Shown here in pieces: positions 1 to 10,660 of a DNA stretch of 64,000 nt. The notes under the pieces were generated by a model. The model was not told where the DNA came from, ran no database searches, and saw only the letters and a list, made by a program, of their open reading frames with translations. Made by a program: the position numbers and the translations under genes. This stretch comes from Aradus depressus (lineage: Eukaryota > Arthropoda > Insecta > Hemiptera > Aradidae), in the NCBI GenBank assembly GCA_963662175.1, contig OY759216.1, forward strand, positions 33,435,087 through 33,499,086, given 5' to 3'. The number at the start of each line of letters is the position of its first letter. The first letter of the stretch is position 1.

Positions 1-673
1 AGTTTTTATGATAATTAGTTATGTTGACTGTTGATTTAATAATGCGTTGTGCCATATGTTTGTTTGTTTTCTTTTTGTGCCCGGGCTTTAACTACGAGGT
101 TTGCTTCTACCACAAGGGGGGAATAGCCTTCGGCTCATGTTACAACCACACGAGTGAGAAAAAGCATCTGCATGTGTTACGCACAACGTTGAAAAACAAA
201 TTTAGTTTCGATAAAAAAAAATTAATTTGACATTAAAATAAAACTTCAACATTTCAATCAAGTAGGACTAGTTAGAAGTTATTCAACGACGTTGTCCATA
301 GCAACTTGCGGAAAAGTAAAACTGTTAAGAAAACAACTACTTTTCAAAACTAGAAACCATATGACAAAGTGTATGATAAACCTAAGAAAAAAACATTACA
401 CTTTCATTTGAAAACAAGTTCATGAAGTTAATATTCATTTTCTCTCCCAGGCGGGCTCTAATTAACCCTAGTAGGTTCAGTTTAAGTAATGACAGGTGAG
501 ATGATCAATCCAGTGAGGATGGAGTGGCATCAAATCTATGTGTGACCTTTCCACTGACTTCACAGAGAACAGGTAGCAATACTAATAAGGAAGAAGGGGG
601 ATGAGCGGTCTTGTATGTCCCACCTGCCATCTCAAAATGAACCAACATCACAAATAAGACCACTGATAATTAC
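1..673 (-). other. Intron 17 (partial), no exon seen
   Basis: AT-rich intron sequence after the exon 17 donor. A short match (about 77-102) to the 3' part of the CCTAA-tailed SINE in minus orientation is present, probably a decayed fragment. No Ig-like reading frame is visible on the minus strand. Confidence 0.6.
77..105 (-). repeat. Short fragment of CCTAA-tailed SINE
   Basis: It contains cccgggctttaactacgagg, identical to the 3' region of the SINE copies at 17268 and 27745. Only about 29 bases match, so this is a remnant or chance-trimmed piece. Confidence 0.4.
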
Positions 674-893
674 CTGGAATCTTCGAGATGCTGTATCTTC
701 TGTAAACTAGCAGCGTGCTGGCTGTCGAAAACGACTGAGTCTTTAAGCGAGGTGACACTGAGAACGGCTGACGTGGAGGCTTCCCCCAGTTTGTTGGCCG
801 CCCTGCACGTATAGTGACCTGCGTCATGACTGGCAACCGACTTGATGGTCAGCGCAACATATCCAAAGTTGAAGAATGTCGTGGTTCGAGAGC
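674..893 (-). CDS. sls: Kettin/Sallimus titin, exon 17: second half of Ig domain 7 and next linker (gene continues beyond window)
   Basis: Residues 929-1001 plus two bases. It starts SSRTTTFFNFGYVALTIKSV and contains SHDAGHYTCRAANKLGEA with the F-strand Cys. It then enters the next linker, ending QKIQHLEDS with a gtaatt donor. It is longer than exons 13 and 15 because part of the following linker is fused to it and the outgoing phase is 2. I see no further exon between this donor and the window edge, so the next one lies to the left. Confidence 0.95.
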
Positions 894-1339
894 CTAAGCA
901 ACAGCGAAAAACATAAATACAGGGTGTGAAACTTCATAATACAATTGACTAAGACTAGCTGAGATTTCTCTATCTTAAATATCGATAGGAGTGGCTCGAC
1001 AGTTGTAAAAGTATAGATGGTCGAGATGGGTTCTGTCATAAAATGAAAACACTTTTTTCTCGGTCAAAGTTTCAATATTATTATAATTATTTTTCAGGGT
1101 CAAAACTGAAGAAGAAAAAACAATTAAGAGGAAAAATCTGTTTACACTCCCATGACAACATCTCAAGCTCATCTCCTTATTTATTTGTAAGTTGCATTAC
1201 TTTATGTAAGAAACTATTTGAAGCGTCAGCTTGACAAAACTTTACATTTTGACTACCATATTCTAAGATTGAACGGTTGGACAAGAAATGTATTTGGTAT
1301 AAGAAAATTGCTACAGATCTAAGAGAGAATGCCACTTAC

Positions 1340-1609
1340 TAGCTTCGACTGGTTTGCCGTCTTTGAGCCACTCTACACGAAGGGTAGAGTCTCCGACGGG
1401 CTCCAGCCTCGCCTCAAAGTGGACGAACCCTCCCTCTCGGACACCTTGATCTTTGATGGGACTCTGGAAGACCGGGGGTGCGAGACTCTCTGGGGGCTCC
1501 TGAGGTGCCCGGTAGCTGCTTTGCTGGAGGTGGCCTTCCAAAGCTTCCACAGAGTCGATATAGCGCTGTTGCTCCGGAATTCCCAGCTCGCTTGTCACAC
1601 TGCTCCGAG
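1340..1609 (-). CDS. sls: Kettin/Sallimus titin, exon 16: kettin linker and first half of Ig domain 7
   Basis: Residues 839-928 plus one base. It starts ARSSVTSELGIPEQQRYIDS; the linker runs to ESLAPPVFQSPIKD, then GGFVHFEARLEPVGDSTLRV and the core Trp in VEWLKDGKPVEA. The linker is slightly longer than in exon 14 and contains a Gln-rich QQRY motif. The donor is gtaagt, phase 1. Confidence 0.96.
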
Positions 1610-1993
1610 CTGCGGAGAACGAGAAATTGAAATGTTGAATAAAGCAAGAATAGTAAACATTCATTCCACAAATAATTAGATATTCTAATATTCTATAAAA
1701 ATTTTTTTTTTGCAATATAAATGAAAACAATTTTTTTTATTTTTTATTTTAAAAGTTTTTGAAAACTACCATTTCTTCAATTTTTCGAAATAAGATGGCC
1801 CGACATAAAAAATAATAACAGATTTGGATCCTTTTCACACTATTTTTTACAGTAGCCCTAACTTTTAAAGGGCCCCCATTTTCAAAGTATACAATTATGA
1901 TTATTTCCATTAAAGTGATCCTAATAATCGAAGACCCGGATTACCAAGGTTCTACTTTAAATGCTATCATACAGAAAACTAAACGTAACCTAC

Positions 1994-2137
1994 CAATAAC
2001 CTGGAGGGTGGACTGGGAGACAGCCTCGCCCCATCTGTTGACAGCTCGAACTGTGTAGACTCCAGTGTCCTCGGCTCTCAGGTGAAGGATGTTCAGAGAA
2101 ACATAACCAAAGTTGAAAATGGTCGTAATACGAGAAC
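1994..2137 (-). CDS. sls: Kettin/Sallimus titin, exon 15: second half of Ig domain 6
   Basis: Residues 791-838 plus one base. It starts SSRITTIFNFGYVSLNILHL and contains EDTGVYTVRAVNRWGEA. Here the F-strand Cys is replaced by Val, so this Ig has neither canonical cysteine. It is exactly the same length (144 bp) as exon 13 and has the same phase 1-1 frame. The donor is gtaggt. Confidence 0.95.
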
Positions 2138-2654
2138 CTGTCAAAAAAAAAAACTTTAATATTACTTAATAATGTAAATTTAATAAACTGCATCAGGATA
2201 AAAGGAACCCTCGAGGGAAAACAGTAATTTATAAAATAATATATTAAATAAAGGATACTAATTTCAACTAATTCTAATGAAATTTAAAATCTTGACATAG
2301 TTTTTATAGGTCAAGGTCAATCTCAAAAAGTGGCAGAGGTGTGGTTAAGCCCGTTCCGAATAAAAGAGATTTAGTAGTCAAGATGGAGGGAATAAGCTGA
2401 AAGAGGGAAGCGCTGAAGTCAGTTTGCAGTGTTGGAGATGGTTTGCTTTTCAAACCGGCGTCTCCGTTGTACTAAACGCTCACAACTTTTGTGGATGTCC
2501 AAGTCACTTAAACAAGCCTACTTCCGAAGGCCCTTCATTCAAGCAATTTCATATTTTTATTTGGAGGAATGGAATTATATTACTAAAAGTAACAACTAAC
2601 TAGGAAACAGAAGAAACAAGAAAAGGAGACCAAGGATCTATGTGGTACAGCATT

Positions 2655-2775
2655 AACAGTATTTGTTAAGTCGGGGCTGAAGATGGTAGCAATACCGAAA
2701 GTACTCCCATATATTTTGTGAAATAGACAATATTTTTTTTAAAACGTACGCTCTTCTTCATTTTTCATTCTACAA
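2655..2775 (+). repeat. Foldback-family single arm
   Basis: It contains gtatttgttaagtcggggct and the downstream words gaaatagacaatatt, shared with the two arms of the foldback element at 20065-20410 and the fragment at 47440-47580. It also holds a CTGAAGA...GAAA core with a GGTA-GCAA-TACC stem-loop. It sits in intron 14 of the titin gene. Confidence 0.6.
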
Positions 2776-3033
2776 ATGATCTGCTCCTGCCGGTCGACGA
2801 CTGAGGTTCAGCATCTACTCCTCAAAAACATGTTGTGATAAAAATAAACTTTTAACACAGATGGAGTACAGAGCCGGAGGCAGAAGTAAATCATAGCTAA
2901 AGATATGATCGGTGAAAATCCGCTAAAATTGAAATGTTTTTAAGGTTAATCACGTTATTTTCCTCTCATGTTAAATATGATTTTCCAATTTGAGGTTGAT
3001 TTTATCTAATGCTTTTCTTGATATGGTACATAC

Positions 3034-3294
3034 TTGCAGTGATGGGTCTGCCATCCTTGAACCAGTCCACTCTCATGGTTGGGTCCGAAACCGGGGTGAT
3101 TTGACCCTCAAAGTGGGCGTTTCGTCCCTCCTGGGTTTGTCCCAGGTCGCGAAGAGGACGAATGAAGACTGGCCGGGCCGAAGGGACACTCTCCTCCACC
3201 GACTCGGATCTCTGGTACTTGGAATAGTCTTCCAGTTGGCGAATGTACTCTAAGCTCTCCGGGTATTGCGATTTGGCTTCGATCGTCGCACGAC
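3034..3294 (-). CDS. sls: Kettin/Sallimus titin, exon 14: kettin linker and first half of Ig domain 6
   Basis: Residues 704-790 plus one base. The linker SRATIEAKSQYPESLEYIRQ continues through a charged region to RPVFIRPLRD, then GRNAHFEGQITPVSDPTMRV and the core Trp in VDWFKDGRPITA. It is a classic kettin unit of about 35 linker residues plus the Ig N-half. There is no B-strand Cys. The donor is gtatgt, phase 1. Confidence 0.96.
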
Positions 3295-3526
3295 CTGTTT
3301 AACAAAAATATAAGTTGATGAATGAATTTTCAGAAGTGCGTTATTACATTTTAATGTGAGCTCTTAGAAAGGGTAGGCTACTAGCTTTCCAACAAGCCAT
3401 CACCCAAAATCCTATAGTAGATCCCGAGGTGTTTTCGAACTTACCTGGTACCCATACTTTTTTTCAAAATGGAGTGAATATGCAGTAGAAAATATTATCA
3501 AAAATAATAATAGATATGACACTTAC

Positions 3527-3670
3527 TAGTAATAGTCAAGTTGGCCACTGACTGTACATGCCCGGTGCTGGATTTGACAACGCATGCGTACTCTCCTGCA
3601 TCTTCTGGCACGACACTTAGAAGATCAAGTGCAATAAAACCAAATCGGAAAGTTGTCGTAACTCGAGAAC
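3527..3670 (-). CDS. sls: Kettin/Sallimus titin, exon 13: second half of Ig domain 5
   Basis: Residues 656-703 plus one base. It starts GSRVTTTFRFGFIALDLLSV and contains EDAGEYACVVKSSTG with the F-strand Cys, ending LTIT. Both flanking introns are phase 1. The opening SR-TT-F-FG wording recurs in exons 15 and 17, showing that these second-half exons are duplicates of one another. Confidence 0.96.
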
Positions 3671-4708
3671 CTAAAGACAAAATAAACAATTATACGTACA
3701 ATATTTATAAAGATATATTTTCCTCAACAAAGATAGTGAGCTGTGGGGGTGGAGAATCTAGAATTGCATAACTCTCTTAAATTTTGTGAAAATTTCCACA
3801 TTTTCACGGTTCTTGACTAATTATAGTAGTTATTTGTGTCAATACTCAAAATAGCTCAGCATGTATCTTCTATTATACGAATCTACCATTATGTAACACA
3901 TCCAATAAAAACTGTGAAGTGTTTCGAATTTTTATAGGTGCTAAGAATTTTTAATTGGTGTAAAGCCCAGAACGAATATCGCCAAAGGGCGAAAATTGAC
4001 AATCACCGATATTTCAATGTTCGGACCACATGTAACAGGGGAAAAAGGAAATTTATCTCGGGCCCTCGCGTTGAGAGATCATTTTTATCCATTACCATTT
4101 TACCGATTCTCAATTTTTATGTCAAACTGTATATTATATATAATTTGAATTAGTTTTTACATGTTTCATAATTTATTTTATTATATTTATTATCTAGAGT
4201 GATATTAATTTCGACTTGTTCATACATTCAAGAAAAAGCTGAAGTGGTAGTGATGGCTGATGTGCGCTGATCATAAAGCCAGAAAAGGGGAGGAAAAAAA
4301 AAAAAAAAAAAAAAGCTGAAGTGTGTCGCAAAATCAAAATATTGAGTAGGACGTCATACGAAAGCTTACTCCCAACTCAATAGATATGAAAAACATTTTT
4401 TTCACCGTTACCCACTCTTTTAAAAAACACTACTCCCTGACCCAATTCACAGCTATACATAACCAGCAAGTGATCCAACTTATTTCCCGATGTTTTAGAC
4501 AGTTTACTGAAAGTCCAATTTATATAAGCCTATAAAAAATCAAAAAGTAACAACGCGAACCATTTATTGAGAAATCAATGGAACCTTGATAGGCAGTTGC
4601 GAATTTCAGGAAATAACAAAAACATTGCCCCCTCCTAATAATTTCATTATTGTGGGTTAGGCTATATATTGCTGACGTGTATCTCAAATAGACAGCAATA
4701 GTAAGTAC

Positions 4709-4938
4709 CTGCTGGAAGAGGTCTGCCGTTATGGTACCAGTCGACATTCATGGTTGGGTCCCCGACAGGCTCCACCCGAGCCTCCAGGTGAACTCTCCCA
4801 CCCTCTACCTGGGAGGCATCAGACAGGGGAATGATGAACTGAGGCGGAGGATAGCGCTTCTCAGCCTCCTGCCGCTGCACTTTGGGCGCTGCTCGCTCTA
4901 CGTGACGCAGGAAGATGACTTCCGGCTCTGGCGCTGGT
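4709..4938 (-). CDS. sls: Kettin/Sallimus titin, exon 12: kettin linker and first half of Ig domain 5
   Basis: Residues 579-655 plus one base. It encodes the linker EPAPEPEVIFLRHVERAAPK, then a YPPPQF entry and the A'-C strands VHLEARVEPVGDPTMNVDWY. The phrase EARVEPVGDPT...VDWYHNGRPLPA is the hallmark of kettin Ig repeats, which bind actin along the thin filament near the Z-disc. There is no B-strand Cys. The donor is gtactt, phase 1. Confidence 0.96.
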
Positions 4939-5226
4939 CTGCAATTAGAAAAAAAAGGTTAACAAATAAAATAAAAGTGCATACAGTTCAAAGCCTCACA
5001 CCGTACGGTAAAATAAGAAACAATAACGCTTAATGTACTTAATGGAGTGCGCTAATAAAGCCAACGAGTTAAAAGAGTGGAAGGATGGGGGAGAGGTCAA
5101 CAGTGCACCTCCACCCCACCCCTCCTCTTCTCTGTAGTGGGTGGGAGGAGCCAAGTCCGCTGACACTGGAAGATAGAGGGCCCCTCCCAACTCACTTCAC
5201 TCTTGGCCTCTGCTACAGAAACTTAC

Positions 5227-5465
5227 TCAGGCTGTATAACGGTGGTGGGTGTGGGCAGATGAAGTCTGGACGGCTGAGTGGTGTCCTGCCTCACTGGTTT
5301 CTGCACATGGATCCTAGCTCTAGTGGCAGTGGATCCCGCCATGTTTTGTGCCGTGCATTGGTACCATCCTGCGTCTGCTGTCTTAGCTTCCATCACCTCC
5401 AGCGAGCTACCACCTCCATCGATGGTGATCCTCAGACCCGGACCACTTTGAGTTGGTACTCCGTC
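5227..5465 (-). CDS. sls: Kettin/Sallimus titin, exon 11: second half of Ig domain 4 and linker
   Basis: Residues 500-578 plus two bases. It starts DGVPTQSGPGLRI and contains the F-strand motif TADAGWYQCTAQNMAGS with the Cys. It then leaves the Ig fold into a proline/threonine-rich linker (RLHLPTPTTVIQPE). The donor is gtaagt. The linker is the first of the kettin-type inter-Ig spacers. Confidence 0.92.
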
Positions 5466-5952
5466 CTGAACAGATAAATCATTTTTCAAGTTTAATATTA
5501 AAGCATTTATTTGCAAATATCCCCTGTAAAAGGGAATTATTGGAGGGTGAACCCTCTATGAGGTCATTATCCTAACGTTCTAATGAATTCCCGAGGCCAA
5601 TGTTTCCCCCTGGTAGTTCCAAATGAAGGAAGAGGATAAAATGCTGCAAGGCAAGAGGAAGAAACGTAGCCAAGCAGCGGTCCAAATGGACACTTGCAAA
5701 GCCACGGAAGGCGAGACAGGACCATATGGAGAAACCTTGGGTATTGTCAACAAGTCAAACTTTTAGCATGGACACGAACCAGATGCGAAACTGTCCAGCG
5801 CCCATATTCCAAGGAACAAATATAGGAATTAAATCAAGGCCCTCTCTCAGTTTTTATCAAGGAATTCGCACATGTATCTCCACTTTCATCAATGTCTCCC
5901 AATATTATTCCAACTTTCGTCACTACAGACTATGTATAAATTAGGAAGTTAC

Positions 5953-6099
5953 CTTTTGCCAGGAGATGTTGGGAATTGGGGTCCCTACAGCTCTGGCAGT
6001 CAGCATGAACGGTTCTCCTTCTTTCACTGAAACTCCTGAAAAGCGCTGTACAAATTGTGGAGCCACTACTAATTCTTTTTCTATCACATTAAGTTTGCA
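5953..6099 (-). CDS. sls: Kettin/Sallimus titin, exon 10: first half of Ig domain 4
   Basis: Residues 451-499. It starts CKLNVIEKELVVAPQFVQRF and continues with SVKEGEPFMLTARAVGTPIP to the core Trp in NISWQK. The B-strand Cys position is replaced (LTARAVG). It starts and ends on codon boundaries, with a run-of-T acceptor and a gtaact donor. The first residues finish the G strand of Ig 3, then a very short linker leads into Ig 4. Confidence 0.92.
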
Positions 6100-7281
6100 C
6101 TGAAAAAAAAAAATAATAAAATAAATAAAAATTAATGTTCAAAAAAGTTAAACTTTACTCATCTATGAATACATTAGTCCGACTTCGACTGCTCTCAGAA
6201 CTTGTTTAACCCGCCGATTATTTATATCAGTTTAGGAACCTGGGCATAATTACTCATGGATCAAATTTGAAACGAGTAATCTTTGTACCAACATAAAAAA
6301 ACATAATTGGACAACTTAAAAAACATGAAAAAATCTTCATAATCTAAGAAAATAAAAATAAAAATTGCCTTTCAAACTTTTGTCTAGTTACTTTCCTTTT
6401 GAAGTAAAAAGCCAAATGGCAGCAAATAAGACTATAGTTCTATGGTATATTTCCGGTAAGTTGAGACGGAACCAGGTTAAGTTTATACCAAAACATCCAA
6501 TGTTGAATCGTCTGTTTGCCATGAAACATATATTGTGCCCGGGCTTAGTCAATTTTATTCTATAATAGAAAGTTGTATTAAACAATTAACAACTGTTTCA
6601 AATAAAAAAAAAATTGTATTCTGATATTTTTTTTTATAATAAGCAAAAAATATACAGAAAAGTGTATTCAGGTCTATATTGAAAAGTCTCATAGATGAAT
6701 AATAGATTGACGTGTCTACTAATAAATTCAGAATTTTCTTGCGTGGGGAAGAACAATTTTTTTTTCCTACTAATAAATACTATTAGTTAATAAATTAACA
6801 CATCTTATTAGTACAATGCATTATTCAACTACAAAATATACATATACCTAACCGATTGTTCGATCAGCTTTAGTATTCACGGTAAATGTTCACACCACAA
6901 TGACTGTGATTAGTATTTTCCACACTAATCTTCGATGAATAATGTTTTGGTGTACTAACATATTATGTTATTAATACATTATTCATCAACGGGACCCTTC
7001 AATGCAGCGGATGAATACTATTGATTCGGGTTAAGCTTAAATAATACTCCTTAAATTCCGTGCCTCAAATCACTTTTATTCCTTAAATTTAAGTCTTCCA
7101 GTCTTAATTTGTACAACCTTTTTTTTTTTTCTGGATATCAGTAACTATCCAGGAAAACCATTTGATATTTTGTGTCTATTACCACAATTAACAATAGCCG
7201 ATGAACTAGGCGAAACCGGTATTAACTGTAAGAGAAAATAAACAATGTTCTGCAAAGTTGCATGAATATTGCAATACTCAC

Positions 7282-7585
7282 TTCAAATGAAGTTTCGCCA
7301 GCCTTGTTTTTGGCAATACAGGTGACTGTGCCGGTGTCGTTTCGCGACACATTGGTGATCATGAGCGCATGATTGCCAGATTCGTTGACAAGGATCTTGT
7401 GGGTAGCGTCGTCTTTGACCTGTCGTCCGTTAATAAACCAAGCCACTTCGGGGTAGGGTCGTCCCGTGAGTCTGCAATCAAACCGAGTCATCTTTCCTTC
7501 AGTGACGTCACGGTCTGCGCAACTTCGCACGAAGTTCGGCGCGATCATCTTACCCTCCAGTGATTCTTCAGTCTTCATCGATTCT
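7282..7585 (-). CDS. sls: Kettin/Sallimus titin, exon 9: complete Ig domain 3
   Basis: Residues 349-450. A whole I-set Ig in one exon: entry MIAPNFVRSCADRDVTEG, B-strand Cys in RFDCRLTG, core Trp in VAWFINGRQV, F-strand Cys in DTGTVTCIAKNKAGE. It is the only Ig in the window that keeps both canonical cysteines. It closes with a gtgagt donor on a codon boundary. The acceptor could be read two bases differently, but only the chosen one keeps phase. Confidence 0.93.
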
Positions 7586-8352
7586 CTACAAAAAATAAAA
7601 TAAAACACAAATCAGAAGTAGATAAGGTGCACCCTTTATTAAATTTAAATAAATAAATAAGACGTTGAGCAAAAAAATAATAATAATGTTTTACTGGACA
7701 AACATATAGAGGGCAAAATGTTCGATCATGATGGGCAGAAATTTAGTCTTATTAATTAGCGGAGAAGTATTAGTACGTATATGGAGATTCTGAGATGTCT
7801 CTGAACATGAATGCCAACCCAAATTTGAAGAAATGAAAAATATCCCCCAAAAAGTTATATTTCGCTCGGTTGCCACGAATGTTGGTCCTAGGGAGTTTCG
7901 CGGGATGCAAAAAACCTATCTGTAAATAGGTTTGAAAACTGTATACAGCACATCAAAAAACGGATTTGCATAGACATAGCTGCAACCCAAGAAAATATAT
8001 TTTATACACAATGCATTTCACAAATACGATCTCATTTGAACTTTAAATATTACTTAAAAAATACAAAATTTTATTATTCATTCGAAAAAATGTCCTGAAA
8101 TTTAAATGATCTATGATTACATGAACCATTGGAAACTAATTGAAGTGTCCAAATTCCCCATTTGAGAAATCAGGTTTTGCGTTTGATATAAATATAGTTA
8201 ATATGTAGGGGAAATGACCAACGACATCAAGTTATAGACTAAAATATTTTGGATGGAAGGAGGTTAGTAGGGTAGTGTACTTAGTCAATTGACAAGTTGC
8301 TCAAAGAGATATATAAGAAAACGAAAACAATTATAAATGACAAAATGTATAC

Positions 8353-8419
8353 CTTTCGTAAATTTGTTCTTGAGTCTTTGACGGTTCAACAGCCAAATAA
8401 GCTGAAGTTACGACACATC
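8353..8419 (-). CDS. sls: Kettin/Sallimus titin, exon 8: last strand of Ig domain 2
   Basis: A 67-bp exon, residues 327-348, reading GCVVTSAYLAVEPSKTQEQI followed by Tyr-Glu. It supplies the G strand of Ig 2 and the start of the next linker. The tttttcag acceptor and gtatac donor flank it, and both phases fit. A stretch this short would be missed by ORF scanning; the phase-perfect join and Ig G-strand wording support it. Confidence 0.87.
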
Positions 8420-8465
8420 CTGAAAAATAAGAAGACAATTAAAAAAAAGATTAGTATACATAAAC

Positions 8466-8600
8466 TAGATGGACTAGAGCGTAGGGCTTTAGTTGCATGG
8501 GCTCACCACGAGTACGGGTTCGAATCCCGTCCTGGGGAGAATTTCATTTCATAAATAAAACTTCTCTCCCGGGGCCATGGACCTTTGTAAATGATGTCGG
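8466..8600 (+). repeat. tRNA-derived SINE, family 2, copy A
   Basis: tRNA-like head with A-box-like tagagcgtagggctttag and a strong B box, gggttcgaatcccgt, followed by a non-tRNA body. The same order (gctagagcgtagggttttag, B box, ataaaact, ggggccatgga) occurs on the minus strand at 63110-63235. Two independent copies with matching bodies make this a SINE rather than a tRNA gene. Confidence 0.7.
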
Positions 8601-8856
8601 TAATGTAGCTTGCGCCTATGGTGTTAAAAAAATGGTCTCGACTCGCCCTCTAATGATGATCACTTTAGCACAAATCAATATAGGGAATTAGGCCTTTAAA
8701 GACTCTAGTCGATAAGTTCATGACATTTCATTATAGAATCGATATGAAATGAATTTATCAGGAGGTGCTAATCAATCGTAGACTCGTTAATAGGGTATTA
8801 TTGTATGTAGTCTTCGACCTAGAGAATCCTAAAAAAATAAAGCAATACAAAATTAC

Positions 8857-9001
8857 CTTGTGGGTTTTCAGCCAAAAGTGTGTAGTGTCCGCTGTCCTGG
8901 GAGGACACTGTGTTGACCTTTAGTGAGGCTGTCTGGTTTGAGTAAGTAGCCTGGTGCTTCTGGGATGAGACTACTCGTTTTCCGTTCTTGAACCATGTCA
9001 A
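8857..9001 (-). CDS. sls: Kettin/Sallimus titin, exon 7: core of Ig domain 2
   Basis: Residues 279-326 plus one base. It starts LTWFKNGKRV, which contains the core Trp, and reaches SSQDSGHYTLLAENPQ, the F-strand motif with Leu where Cys is usual. Ig 2 therefore lacks both canonical cysteines. The acceptor is gtttttag and the donor gtaatt. Ig 2 is spread over exons 6-8, so it has one more intron than its neighbours. Confidence 0.92.
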
Positions 9002-9344
9002 CTAAAAACAAAAACAATTGTTAGTTCACACAATAATGATTACGAGTTGTTAATGCCCAAATGTTTTTGGTACTTCGCGAAATTGCGCTAGTTTTTTGAG
9101 GTTGAGGGAAGCTATATTTTGCGGATAAGATGCAAAAAATACTACAGATTAACCGGACAAAAAGAATTAGTGTATATTTTCCTATCTCTGTTCTGAAATA
9201 ATAATAGCATTCTTCTATGTTGAAAATGTTTGAAATGGTAAGTGTAGAACAATGTTGGAAAACATTCACATAGCACTGCTATAAGACATCCCTTTGGGAA
9301 GCGTTATAATACGGTTTTACTGAATAATAGCAATGTAAACGTAC

Positions 9345-9575
9345 CCGTGGTGGTGGGTTCGCAGGAACTTTGGCCGCGAACACCACATCGGCCCCTTCGT
9401 TCTGCTTCGAGTTCCTCGGCTTGGCACCTAGCTGCGGCGGGGCAGGCGGTCCCAGCGATGGGTTCACACGCGTTTCAATCACAGCATCCCGCTCTCCGCT
9501 CAGGCGGCGGGTCAGTGACTCCCGGAATGACACCTCCCGCAGGAGTCGGTACTCGAATGTGTCTACTTTAAAGTC
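9345..9575 (-). CDS. sls: Kettin/Sallimus titin, exon 6: linker and start of Ig domain 2
   Basis: Residues 202-278. It begins DFKVDTFEYRLLREVSFRES, a charged linker, followed by a proline-rich entry (LGPPAPPQLGAKPRN) and the A'-B strands of an Ig (NEGADVVFAAKVPANPPPR). It starts and ends on codon boundaries. The canonical B-strand cysteine is replaced by Ala. The splice sites are ggtgagttcag and gtacgt. The linker composition (charged, Arg-rich) may be a binding surface, but that is inference. Confidence 0.9.
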
Positions 9576-9683
9576 CTGAACTCACCAAAGACAACAAAAT
9601 AAATCAATTTAATGTAAAAAATAAAATATAATAAAATAAAATAAAGTAACAAAGATAAAATACAATAAGTTACAGGAACGTAC

Positions 9684-9856
9684 CTCTTCGTAAGTGGTAA
9701 ACCCATTTGAATATTGGGTTTGTTGCAGCATCTGCTGTGTTCGTTGAGTTTGCATCGTTTGTGTCTGTTGCAGGTCGGTCTGCATCGTTTGCTGCGTCTG
9801 CTTCATCTGTGTAACCTGTCGCATTCCGGGTTGCTGCTGAGCTGGCATCGCAAAGC
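9684..9856 (-). CDS. sls: Kettin/Sallimus titin, exon 5: Gln/Met/Thr-rich spacer
   Basis: Residues 144-201. It begins GFAMPAQQQPGMRQ and continues as low-complexity sequence built from Gln, Thr and Met (repeats of TQTMQTQ type), ending YSNGFTTYEE. It ends on a complete codon with a gtacgt donor. No fold is predicted; it is a flexible spacer between Ig 1 and Ig 2. Gln-rich, unstructured N-terminal stretches are usual in insect Sallimus proteins. The coding frame is supported by consistent phase at both ends. Confidence 0.85.
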
Positions 9857-9959
9857 CTAACACAAAATAATTAGTATTATTATTTAGTAAATAATAAATG
9901 AATAAATTCAATAAAAAGAAAAAGCTATTTATTCTATAAATATTTATTATGATATTTAC

Positions 9960-10112
9960 CCTCAGGCTGAATATATACAGAGCAGATAGCTTCACCGAGC
10001 TGGTTTTTGGCCGTGCAAGTGTATTCCCCCTCATCTCCAGGCCCAATATTGTTGATTTGTAGAGAAACATTCCCTGTTTGTTCCTCGTACATCAAACGAT
10101 TTTTGGCCGATT
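9960..10112 (-). CDS. sls: Kettin/Sallimus titin, exon 4: second half of Ig domain 1
   Basis: Residues 93-143. It carries the D-G strands of the first Ig domain, including the signature GDEGEYTCTAKNQLGEA with the F-strand tyrosine and cysteine, and closes with SVYIQPEG. The incoming split codon (G plus AA) gives Glu. The outgoing phase is 1, with a gtaaat donor. The join with exon 3 is seamless, so this Ig is encoded by two exons with the intron between C and D strands. The same break recurs in the kettin units further on. Confidence 0.92.
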
Positions 10113-10520
10113 CTGAAACAATAAAAAACAAACAGTCAATGAAGTTATTAAGTCAATAATGTAGAGGTTAATATCGTAATTACAATCAGCCATACAATTT
10201 ATAATATCCGTTAAGAGAGAAAACTGAGAAAACTCAAAAACCAAAGTTTTCCAAAAATAATAATCACAGTTTCTAGCATAGCGGACTGATATTTCAATAG
10301 AAATTTATGAAAGCAGCTTCTTATTTCTTCAAAATATACAAGAAGACCATAAAAACGAAGAATATTGGGCATCAGACATTACCAAACCGATAATCACAAT
10401 TGCAATATTTTCATTTTTTTTTCTTTTCCGGAGGGGGGGCAATCAGCTTGAGTTGCGAAACTTTTATTTCTTCACCACCTAAATATAAGAATGATATTTT
10501 AAAGTAGGGAGTATACATAC

Positions 10521-10660
10521 CTAGTAAAGGTGCGCCCTTGCGGGTCCATGATACAAAAGGTTTGGGGGATCCGGTGACCCGCCCTTCGAATAGCGCGTTG
10601 CCGCCCTGGGCGAACCTGGCGTTGGAGAACACCTTCTCGAACACCGGGGGGGTTCCATCA
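10521..10660 (-). CDS. sls: Kettin/Sallimus titin, exon 3: first half of Ig domain 1
   Basis: Residues 46-92. It begins FDGTPPVFEKVFSNARFAQG and runs to the C strand of an I-set Ig domain, with the core Trp in FVSWTRKG. The B-strand cysteine position (ALFEGRV) is not Cys. It is bounded by a ctttcag acceptor and a gtatgt donor, outgoing phase 1. The wording (proline-rich entry, EGRVTGSPKP, WTRKGAPLL) is typical of the N-terminal Ig of invertebrate titins. The domain is completed by the next exon. Confidence 0.9.

Larger units (their letters stand above)
894..10520 (-). other. Short introns 3-16 of the kettin/titin gene
   Basis: The introns between exons 3 and 17 range from about 100 bp (9576-9683) to 1.2 kb (6100-7281). 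They are AT-rich with long homopolymer runs. Noted contents: a foldback-family fragment at about 2660-2770 in intron 14, a tRNA-derived SINE of a second type at 8466-8600 in intron 7, and a poly-A run near 4290. Introns 3671-4708, 5466-5952, 6100-7281 and 7586-8352 otherwise hold nothing I can name. Confidence 0.8.

Noticed and set aside
1329..1679. Plus-strand frame of 116 codons
   Set aside because: It is the antisense of titin exon 16; the minus-strand reading gives a clear Ig half-domain.
5085..5477. Plus-strand frame of 130 codons
   Set aside because: Antisense of titin exon 11 and its intron; no recognisable product.
6536..6556. Another SINE fragment (gtgcccgggcttag)
   Set aside because: The match is only about 14 bases and stops on both sides; likely chance.
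9347..9579. Two plus-strand frames opposite exon 6
   Set aside because: Shadows of the GC-rich coding exon on the other strand.
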